Program-made: the position numbers and the translations under genes
From: Adiantum capillus-veneris
Lineage: Eukaryota > Streptophyta > Polypodiopsida > Polypodiales > Pteridaceae
Assembly: GCA_014529385.2 (NCBI GenBank)
Contig: CM043966.1
Location: 94,863,587 to 94,927,586, forward strand
DNA length: 64,000 bases
Reading direction: 5' to 3'
Shown: one piece after another, positions 55,726 through 64,000 of the stretch
Layout: the number at the start of each line of letters is the position of its first letter
How positions within the stretch are numbered: the stretch's first letter is position 1
The notes under the pieces: generated by a model
Databases searched by the model: none
Seen by the model: the letters and a program-made list of their open reading frames with translations, nothing else
What the model was told of the DNA's origin: nothing

Positions 55726-56194
55726 GAGGGGTCACCATCACACTAAATACACACACAACATCACCAAAGAACACACTATGCACTGTGTGTGCCTAGTGCA
55801 CACACACACACACCCACACCATCACCATCACCGCAATCACCATGCTTGTCTTGAGCATGACCTCTACACCCTTGGCTATGGAAGATGAAGGGAAACTAAA
55901 TGAAGGATGATGGCCATAACCCTCGTGCGAGTCTTCGCCATCAACTCCCACCTATCCGCCATGTGCTCTACCACTCTCTCCCTTCTCATTCCCCTACCCT
56001 ATGCTCCCCATTTCATCGCCTTATTCTCTAAATAAAGCTTGAGGTTTTGTGAGTATGTTTTCTTGCAATGTTTTGCCCATGTGAGGTGTGCAGAATCGTC
56101 ACCTAATCTTGTCTTTGGAGTGAGCTTGTGTATGTGTGAAGGGTGTGCGGATTCGCCATCCTTTTGTGGTGCCTAAGTACTAAGCCGCTATACC

Positions 56195-56259
<65 letters not shown>

Positions 56260-56345
56260 TTGATCTCATTCCCTTTCCTCTTCATCATTACTCCCAAGCA
56301 TCCATCTCTCTTGGATGAAAACTTTGTTATGGTGGTGTGTTGTTT

Positions 56346-56471
56346 GCGTCCTAGCCACTGAAGCTAGGTGGTGCCCCCTGTTTGCTTTACCATGACAGCC
56401 TCGAGGCGTGCCATTCGGTCCCCGATGTTTTAGAGTCCGTCAGGGGTTCGGGGTTCGCTTTGCTCCCGTCA
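56346..56471 (+). repeat. Conserved GC-rich terminal block, copy 2
   Basis: Collinear with 53335-53459 with scattered changes. Ends CGCTTTGCTCCCGTCA at the right end of solo LTR C. Confidence 0.88.
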
Positions 56472-56475
56472 ACGA

Positions 56476-56915
56476 GTCAAAGGAAACAAGCTCGGTCCGA
56501 CCAACCCCAATGACTGCAACAGCCAGCCATAGAGCCCAACCACAAGAGGCATCAGAGGAGCATCAAGACCTGCTAAATCGCATTACCACCCAACTAGAGA
56601 GTTTATTTGTGCATCTGGTGCAGCAAGGGCATGCTCCTGTTAGGAATCCATAACAAGGAAGAGGACAACGAAGGTAGAACCAAGAGTACCATTGCTACAA
56701 TTGCGAGGAAGACGGCCATGTTATGTACTACTGTCCGCATCCAAGGAGGCAGAATTTCAATAGAGGGGGGAGACAGAATCAGATCTCTCCACCAAGGGCA
56801 AGACCACTGCCACCGAGGCAACCAATCTCACATGTTCAAATCCCACCACTAGCAGTGCGACCACAGCTAGCCCCACCAGTTCAATTCCTACAATCACCGA
56901 TGCAACCACCACCAT
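56476..56915 (+). pseudogene. Distal gag with zinc knuckle
   Basis: Continues the gag frame: a Ser/Thr/Pro linker, then EEHQDLLNRITTQLESLFVH, a coiled-coil-like helix, then a stop at about 56651. In a shifted frame the nucleocapsid knuckle CYNCEEDGHVMYYC (about 56698-56740) fits CX2CX4HX4C, followed by an Arg/Gln/Pro-rich tail (NFNRGGRQNQISPP) and a stop near 56912. No protease follows in phase. Confidence 0.75.
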
Positions 56916-57179
56916 AATCACCACTTACACTCATCTTACGTCCACCACCAATTGATACTTGCACACCAAGTACCATTGGTCTTGCAGAAGAGGTCAAGAT
57001 GAAGATAACAGAAGAAGGATCAAGCGAGAAGTTTATTCAAGGGACTAAAGCAGTGGAACAAGAGGTTAGAGAATCAAAAGATGCTACCCCAGTGGGGGAG
57101 GTAAGTCAAGAAAATTGAGTTACAAATGTGAGTACATCTTTAACCCTGGATGAAATAAACACCAAGGCAATCGATTGAT

Positions 57180-58390
57180 AGCATTGAGCAGTAAGGGTAA
57201 GAAGGTGTAGGGTTGTGTTGAGGCCTCGTCAGAGTAAGAGGAATGCAAAGAGAATGGAAGATACAAGAGAAGAGGAAGACCAGCCTGCTAGCAAGGATTT
57301 GCAGGAGATGGATAACATATCAAGCAAAGGGGAGGGCTTTGAAAATGGAAGTCGGTGCACCAGCATGGCTCAAGGACAGTGTAGCAAGCCAAAGGACTTT
57401 TTCATCAAGGAAGTTTCATTAGAGGACCATAACGAAGAGATAAATATGACTGAAGGTTTGGAGTTGGATATTGCTTCAGAGGCTTGGCAGCCGAGCAAGA
57501 CTTTATTGTGTAGTGTATGATAGACTTATAGATGGGTAATGCCTCTAGTCTACTGAAAGGTGTTATAAACTTGAAGATGGGTAATGCCTCTAGTTTATGT
57601 GAGGGTGTTCAGAATAAGTTTGATGATCAATATGTTGCCAACCTTTTAAGGATGTTCTAGACTCCTCCACAACACAGCATTGTGTTTGCATGGGATGCAT
57701 CAGACCTATGGCTATGGCTAGCCGCTATAACATATAGAGATAAGATCAGCATGGAGATACGAATTAAGGAGCCATGGATAGACAAAAGGCTGATAGAATG
57801 CAAGAATGAAGGCCTTATTCCCAATGTGGTGCAATTTTTTACAAATAGTGTATCCTGTCTATGGAGAGAGGTAAGTGGATCACGCTTGTGTTTAAGCCGC
57901 AAGGTAGGTGGCTTACTATCAACATCAGAAAAGACAACTGACATGTTTGAGCACACCCAAAAGAAGCATGATATGCTTGCAGGTTTTTCCAATCGCGGCA
58001 GTAAGCAAGATTCTGAAGACAACTGGAGCTCACCACACTAACAAGGCAGCCATATATGGTGGATTCTTGGCACACTTTTGGGAATCATAATTTTCATTTC
58101 TGTCTTTGCAGAGCCAAGATGCTCATTTCCTCTCTCGCTACTGGTGCTTACAAATTTGGTCCAATTTGGCATGCAAATTTTTTTGTTCCGACATTGCAGA
58201 TAATGATCCTATTTTTCACTTGGGATCCAGGAGGACATTGACACAAAGTTTTGGAAGCCATGGGCTTCCCGTTTAATCAACCAACACTATTCCAAGGAGC
58301 AGGATATCACCGGGACCTATTGCAGATTCATGAATATCCCAGAAATCTCACCAATGGCCAAATGGAGTGGCTAGTTCAGAAGGCAACTCA
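57180..58390 (+). pseudogene. Unrecognised gene-like remnant in the 3' internal region
   Basis: A charged frame (57215-57520) has KRNAKRMEDTREEEDQPASK. Between 57526 and 57600 the phrase GATGGGTAATGCCTCTAGT occurs twice. From 57670 a frame reads VFAWDASDLWLWLAAITYRD and KEPWIDKRLIECKNEGLIPN up to a GTAAGT donor-like site at 57871. An acceptor-like TTGCAG ends at 57982, followed by VFPIAAVSKILKTTGAHHTN. Another stretch near 58250-58390 has FQGAGYHRDLLQIHEYPRNL. Spliced structure inside a retroelement suggests a captured or overlapped host gene fragment. No family recognised. Confidence 0.35.
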
Positions 58391-59327
58391 ATATCCCCCC
58401 CCCTCGATTGGCCAGCCTTATCACCCTCATGCCCCAACCTAGAAGGCCGCCCTCGGTTTCACTCTCCCTTATCTCTCTCTCCCTGTAGTTTTATTCCCCA
58501 GGTGGGCATCGAATGAAATATCCCACTCACTCTCTCGCTCATATGCCCTGCACACCTCCCTCTTCCCTCTCTCCCTTCTCGGCACCCACTTTATCTCCCT
58601 CATTCAGTCCTTCTCCCTCACTTCTGACAACTCACTCTCTCTAGCTCTTCTCGAGGCCGCATGGGCGCAGGTGGCCTGACCATCCTCTCTCTCTATCTCC
58701 CTCGCTGCCTACAAGAGGCCGAATACACACTCTTTCTCTAATATTCTCTCTCTTACCCACCCCCGTTGACCCTTAATGACCCTCCCCACCTTACGGGCCA
58801 CCCTCGGCCAGGAACGGACTCGAGCACACCCCCCCCCCCCCCCCAGGCTCTCTCGCTTTCTCGCTTGCGCTTCCTCTGTGTCGACCGCATCAGCCCAAAA
58901 CTATGTCTCTCTCTTTCTCACTGGCGCAGGTGGAAGCCAATAGCAGAATCTCTTTATCTCTCTCTTCCTCGCCCACACACCCCTCACCCATCCCTCGGCC
59001 TCACTTTCCCCCACCCTTGGCCTGCTATTCCTTCTCTCTCTCCCCACCCCATTGCCTCGCTCCCCTCCTCTCGTCCTTGAGCTGCCATGCAAAGCAAGGG
59101 ATAATATTCCCTTTCTCTCTCACCACACACCCCCCCTTACCCCACTTCATTGCTAAAGAAAACCCCCCCTTCCCTCGCTCTCTTGTCGGAGGCCCACAAG
59201 ATGCGTTTCCCTCCCCGCCACCTCATTAGTCTCTCTCTCTCTCTCTCGCTCCCAGATAAGCCTGTGGAGGCGCAAGAAATCGCCCCCCCCCCCACTCTCG
59301 TTCTGTGTCGAGCCCGCAGGCGGCCCT

Positions 59328-59387
<60 letters not shown>

Positions 59388-59659
59388 GGCCTGTAGAGGT
59401 GCATTCGAAACACCTTTCCTTTCTCTCTCCTACACACACCCGCCCCTCACACTCTCCCTACCTCATCCACTCATCTCCCTCTCTCTCTCGCGCTCTGTAC
59501 ACAGAGCCCGCATCACCGCTATTCTCTCTCTCTCTCTCCCTCTCGCTCTTGAGCCCGAAGGTGCAGCGCAGAAAAAACCACTCTCTCTCTCTATACACAC
59601 ACACACACACACACTCTATCACCCACACACACACACACACCCTACCAACCAATAGAAAA

Positions 59660-59713
<54 letters not shown>

Positions 59714-60313
59714 TATATACATAATAAGGCTTTCCACCCCCCGTTCCCATGCATGCATACGTACACACATATAAATACACACGCACACACATCTATATAT
59801 ATACACACACGCTCACCCACATATACCCACATACATACACACGACACGCATATACGCACACACCATAAAAAGTACGAAAAAAGAAGAAAAAAACCAAAAC
59901 GACATCGACATCGACAAAGAAGAAGACAACCCAAAGCACGCACCGCCGACACAGAAGCGAAGAAAGGCGTCAAAGGCATGCCCTAACCGACTCCAAAAAG
60001 ACATACGCGCTACGCCGATGCACCGGCAACACACCATTCGCTGGCATCACGCAACCACGACACCATTTTCAGTAAACCGTAGGTTATCGTCATCAATTTT
60101 TTCAGGTTTCACCCAAGCCTTGTAAAAATTTGTAAGTTGTAAATTCCCTCTCTCTATGTGATGGTCACAAAAGGACCACCTAGAGGTTTTTATTTTTAAT
60201 AACTCCCAAGACAAAGCAAGGGTCAACCACACCGGGCCCACCGCCTTGCTTTGTCTCCCGAATTAGCTTACCCTAATCAAACCGGGATTACCCTAATCCA
60301 AGCATCCAACACC

Positions 60314-60320
60314 TATAAAA
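60314..60320 (+). promoter_or_regulatory. TATA box of LTR-like unit B
   Basis: TATAAAA followed by GGGCACT, same context as in unit A. Confidence 0.6.
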
Positions 60321-60681
60321 GGGCACTATCGCGGGGGTAGTTTATGAGAGGTCAGCACTTGGTAGAGTTTTAGTGGGAAGAATTGACACTATTGGCATCA
60401 TGGGGAGGGGGCTTGTGTGATGGTTTGCTTTGGGAATTGCACCATGTGAAGGGAGCCATGTCCACCTCTCGACTCCAATGGTCGATGCACACACACATAC
60501 ACGTTCCTGGTAGTAAGTTTCACAATCATCGAGTCGTCTTTAGAGAACGCACCAAGTAGTTTCACCATCTTTTCTCCCTACCTCTCTATCACCACGGTGT
60601 GCCACCTCGCCGGAAGGAAGGTCATTGTAAATACGACAATAATAATTCTCCCTCACACCCTCGAGGGTTCTCATCATTTTT

Positions 60682-60726
<45 letters not shown>

Positions 60727-60773
60727 CGTGTGTGTGTGTGTGTAAGTTTGCAGGGTTCACATCATCGTGGTCT

Positions 60774-60898
60774 GCGTCCTAGCCGCTCAAAGCTAGGTGA
60801 TGCCCCATGTTTGCTTTACCGTGACTGGCTCGAGGCGTGCCATCGGCCCCTGGCGTTTTAGAGGCCGTCGGGGTTCGGGTGTCGCTTTGTTCCCGTCA
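60774..60898 (+). repeat. Conserved GC-rich terminal block, copy 3
   Basis: Ends CGCTTTGTTCCCGTCA. Closest to copy 1, as expected for LTR partners. Confidence 0.9.
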
Positions 60899-61400
60899 TC
60901 ATCTAGAGATTGTAGCAGCCTTGGTTGCAATTGGATTCTGCTGGCTTTTGGTTGTTATTGCTTGCCTTTGGATAGAAGCTTATGATACATGATTTGTCTT
61001 GGTTGTTCCAGACTGAGCTACAATTTTTGGTAATCATATTTGAGTGTTATCTTCATAAAATCCTTGTGCTTTGAGTATCTTCATAGGAATCATCCGCTGC
61101 TTCACTTGTTTGTGTTGGCTATCTTCGTCAAGGTCTGACTTTGGCACCCAAACTTGTGGCATTGCTTGTTTCTTTGATCTTGTCTTTTGCCTATTGTGGT
61201 TGTTCTTTCTCCTCCTAGAGTAGTTTGTATTTTGTTGATAGCTTGTCTCACTCCTTGTAGAATTATTTGGTTGATGTGAGTAGGTCCAGGCTATTACTTT
61301 ACGCTTTTGGGCCCAAACATTAGTATTTCCTTAGAAGTAGCCCTGAGCAGTGATTGACTCATTTGATGCTACCCACCCTATCACCTTTTGTTGTTGTGGT
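60899..61400. other. No gene recognised
   Basis: Sequence after unit B, with no frame or repeat of note. It may be the 3' part of the minus-strand retroelement remnant that follows. Confidence 0.4.
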
Positions 61401-61412
61401 TGAACTTGTGCT

Positions 61413-63904
61413 TCATGTATCCAAACTAGGTCTTTGACTTGGATGTCCTCTTTGGATACCAATTTGTGGTGGACATTCTTTGGCTTCTTCTAGATGATTT
61501 TTTGTGATGGAAACTTTGGTTGATAGATTTTTTTTTTTTGGTTTCCATTGCATTGCTGATGGTTTGGCTCTTGATGTAGAGGTTTCACAGGAAGTTTGAT
61601 GAAAGCTCGTTGAGGGTAAAGTCGTCTTGCGAGTTTGATATACCTGAGCGCTAACCTTTGCTTTACCTTTTTTTGCTACACTTGGTTGCTCCTTTTTTGC
61701 ATTGACTTGAGGTGCTTTTGGGGCTTTGGATAGTGTTGTTGTTAAAGATTTTCCTTGTGTTTGAAAAAAGATGTTCCTCCAGCTTTCTATCAGGATCAGA
61801 CTCTCTTTGATATGATGGGAGTCAATTATGTGGAAAGTATCTTTATATTTCTCGGTACTCAATTTGAGTACGGCTTCTGCCATGCCAAAGCTAGGAATTT
61901 ACATTTTTGAACTTTTGTATACGACGATCTCCTCTAGCTTAGTGATTGGCAGCTTTCCCATCATTATCCACGTGTCATAAGACATTAGATTCTTTGTTGC
62001 TTTTGGATCTATCACAGCTAAACATGCGATTTTGAGTCCTGTTTCTTCACGTATGCTAAATTTGATCGTTGCAGGAGATAGTTGATCTTCTTCCTTAGCC
62101 CTGTTCTTGTCTTGATTTGTGTTTGTTGAGCATTTGATGATTGCGCTCTTTTTGGAATCGGCTTATTTGAAACGACTTTTGTCGATTATTTAGGTATTTC
62201 AATGATGAAATATTTGCATGGTTGCTCTCCTTCCTTCATTTGCACTTTGGCACCATGCTCCATGATGTAGCTATTTGTCTCACCTTTTCTTCTTTCATAC
62301 TCATAAACTTCATTAGCTTCCTTCCACAGTTTTATCGTAAATAAGGGAGTTATATCATAGCCATCTTCATCACAAAATTTGGTTGGTCACCTCATTTAGG
62401 AAGACATCAAGAGTCACCAGTATTTGATCCCATCAAAAGGGTTCAAATAACTCCTCTAGGAATGGTTCCTTAATGTAAGCTTCATCTTCTACTGAACGTT
62501 CTAGAATGCAATCTTCCTTCCTCAGACTTACACTCTCAGGAGATTCATACTTCTAAATATGTGCTTTGTGTTGTAGCCAAGCAGGTACCTCATTTTCCTC
62601 TTCAATTGTGGAGTGTAATTCTTCCCCCAGGGTTCACTCTACATCTCTAAAACTATGATCTTTGACACTAATTTTTGTAGTGACCTCTTTGTGTCTCAAG
62701 TAGATATAGTCATAGCCCCAGTCTTCTACCATTTTGAACTGATACATGAATGGTCTACCCAATATGATATCAAAGTTGCTGCTCTTTTCAAAATTCATTA
62801 TGGAAAAGGTATGCTCATACTCTATGACACACAAGGATACAATGTTTTGTTCTAATATTCCTATCAATTTCTCCACGTATCCATCTTCTAATTGTAGTTT
62901 CAATCGAGTTTTTGTAAGAGTTGGCTTTTCCCATTTTTTCCATATTTCTTTGGTTGCAATGAAATTCCTGCCCCACTATCTAATATAGCAACCATCTTTA
63001 CTCCTTTGTACTCAAGTGGTAAGGTGGTGTTTCCTTCTTCTCCTTCATAGTAGTCACCCACCTTATTTATTGGTACTGGCTTTGTCTGTGGTTTCTTAGT
63101 TGAGGTGTCATCCATGTTTTTGTCCGCAAGTTGCTCATGTGAAGGGATTTTCAACCCCATGTTTTCAGGTTCTTGCACATTTGGCCCCATAGATGCGGTC
63201 TGATTTTTAGTAGCTCTGAAAGATAAAGTGTGCATTGTATAGGAGAAGACATTGATTCATGCAAGCTCTTGGTATCTATCATTTTTGGTGTGGCTTTCCA
63301 CTGAGAAGGTACCATTTTAACCTCCGATTTTGTTTTGAGTTCTCCTATGACAGATGGAAAAGTCTGTAGGGAGCGTGGTTTGCTCTCTTTAGATGCGACA
63401 GACCCATATCTCGATATAAAGATCTTATATCCCGTGGGAAAAAATTGGATCCATGTTTATCTCAGGGATGGGTGCTGACTGTAAAGTAGCACTGCCATCT
63501 TTTTGGTTTTTGATCGTTTCCCATAAGGAGTGTTGCCATGGTTCTTCTACCTTCGGAATAGGCATCACTGATTGTGAGCCCACCCCATCTATGGTATTTG
63601 CTACTTCCCTTGTATCTAAAGGTGCCTCAACTCTTGGATCTTACTCTCTGTTTACAATACCATGACTTTCCAATTCTGGGATTTCTTTGTGGATTAGCAC
63701 CTCCGTTTTTTGGAGCATCTAGAACATGTGGTTCGATAAGAGCTTGGGCCATCCGGATGAACTCCTTGCACATTTGCAATCTTTCTTTTCATAACCTGGA
63801 TGAGGACATATCAGCCATCTATCCTCTTGGGTTTGATTGGGTTTTAGCCTAACTTCATAGGCCTTCAAAATTGCATCTAAAGGTTTAAAGACTTTGTCGA
63901 CCAA
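61413..63904 (-). pseudogene. Ty3/gypsy-like gag-protease remnant
   Basis: In reading order: 63904-63719 contains LKPNQTQEDRWLICPHPGYE and a Cys-rich end, like a nucleocapsid-type segment. Then 63235-62900 has a linker with TKKPQTKPVPINKVGDYYEG and then KMVAILDSGAGIS, the aspartic protease D-S-G active site. A frame change near 62905 leads to 62903-62634 with QLEDGYVEKLIGILEQ, then NFDIILGRPFMYQF, the I-L-G-R motif that follows the protease flap. Downstream, 61883-61413 has a Ser/Thr/Lys-rich frame without a domain I recognise. RT is not visible before 61.4 kb. Frameshifts and stops make it a pseudogene. It faces the plus-strand element ending at 60898. Confidence 0.6.
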
Positions 63905-64000
63905 GATTGAACCTCTCGAGTTAGTCTTTGACTTTTTAGGTCCCTTTGCATTTTTGTCCTTTCTTGCTCTTGTCTAAGTTGTTCTCTTGTTTGATTCAGT

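Larger units (their letters stand above)
54878..56471 (+). mobile_element. Solo LTR-like insertion C within gag (1594 bp)
   Basis: Starts TGATGGGGGC and ends CTCCCGTCA. A 4-bp ACGA target copy lies on each side (54874-54877 and 56472-56475). If the end is taken one base earlier, the repeat is AACGA, 5 bp. The gag frame on the two sides joins in phase when the insert and one target copy are discounted. It contains TATATAAA at 55718-55725. Its terminal 126 bp match the ends of units A and B, but the rest does not. A purine tract at 54949-54960 inside it looks like a PPT and is probably coincidental. Confidence 0.7.
45196..60898 (+). mobile_element. Large gag-only LTR retrotransposon (gypsy type), interrupted by three later insertions
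   Basis: Two direct units of about 2.5 kb, A and B, bracket an internal region of about 4.9 kb containing a Retrotrans_gag-like domain and a zinc knuckle in the same orientation. Both units end in TCGCTTTGYTCCCRTCA, carry a TATA box and are rich in CT, CA and TA tracts. Directly after A comes a PBS-like sequence. Removing the copia element, the MITE and the solo LTR leaves about 8.4 kb with no RT or integrase, so it would be non-autonomous (LARD or TR-GAG type). The left ends of A and B (near 45196 and 58393) are not clean TG starts, no PPT is evident before B, and no convincing target duplication flanks the whole. LTR identity is therefore likely but unproven. Confidence 0.6.
58393..60898 (+). 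repeat. LTR-like unit B (empty site for copia and MITE)
   Basis: Collinear with unit A once the insertions are removed. Both units are about 2.5 kb. TATA box at 60314-60320, CT array 59333-59385, TA array 59664-59705, GC-rich terminal block 60774-60898. B has about 15 extra bases near 59140 that are absent from A. Confidence 0.85.

Overview
The window looks like repeat-dense nuclear DNA of a vascular plant. The signs are Ty1/copia and Ty3/gypsy elements primed by initiator tRNA-Met (PBS TGGTATCAGAGC), a gypsy element with a chromodomain, two Cassandra-type TRIMs carrying 5S rRNA sequence in their LTRs, CACTA (DUF4218/DUF4216-like) and hAT-like transposase remnants, and long CT, CA, TA and poly-C tracts. 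Cassandra is known from ferns and seed plants, so either group fits; the species cannot be named from the sequence. I see no convincing intact host gene. Almost every coding stretch is a live, dying or dead mobile element. All domain names come from reading motifs, not from a database search.

Layout. 1-7.3 kb: microsatellites, a hAT remnant, a 143-bp minisatellite, an unrecognised broken gene, a multi-exon CACTA remnant and a LINE remnant. 7.28-16.5 kb: a minus-strand Cassandra TRIM split by a minus-strand chromovirus (LTRs 7451-9066 and 14557-16165). 16.5-34.3 kb: degraded copia pieces (20-21.8 and 24.3-25.6 kb), a Tat-like gypsy fragment (28-29.3 kb), two unrecognised broken genes meeting tail to tail (29.5-33.5 kb) and a second Cassandra (33.8-34.3 kb). 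35.9-43.1 kb: a tandem duplication of about 3.3 kb with a partial third copy upstream. Both full units carry the same 273-bp MITE and a recurring hairpin.

45.2-60.9 kb: a nest of elements. Two direct units of about 2.5 kb (A, 45196-53459 when interrupted; B, 58393-60898) look like the LTRs of a gag-only gypsy-type element. Unit A is broken by a nearly intact copia element (45925-51202, TSD AATAT) and by a 355-bp MULE-like MITE (51574-51928, 9-bp TSD). The internal gag is broken by what looks like a solo LTR (54878-56471). Unit B preserves the empty site for both insertions in A, so these insertions can be dated relative to each other from this window alone. 61.4-63.9 kb is a minus-strand gypsy-type protease remnant.

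The best candidates for something undescribed are the MULE-like MITE with GTGATCAC arrays, the 273-bp MITE with 22-bp TIRs, the hairpin-bearing 3.3-kb tandem unit, the GC-rich terminal block shared by three LTR-like units, the antisense tRNA-like half beside one of them, and the unrecognised minus-strand gene at 31-33.5 kb. The copia element is also unusual: its gag-pol frame is open except for one in-frame TAG between integrase and reverse transcriptase.
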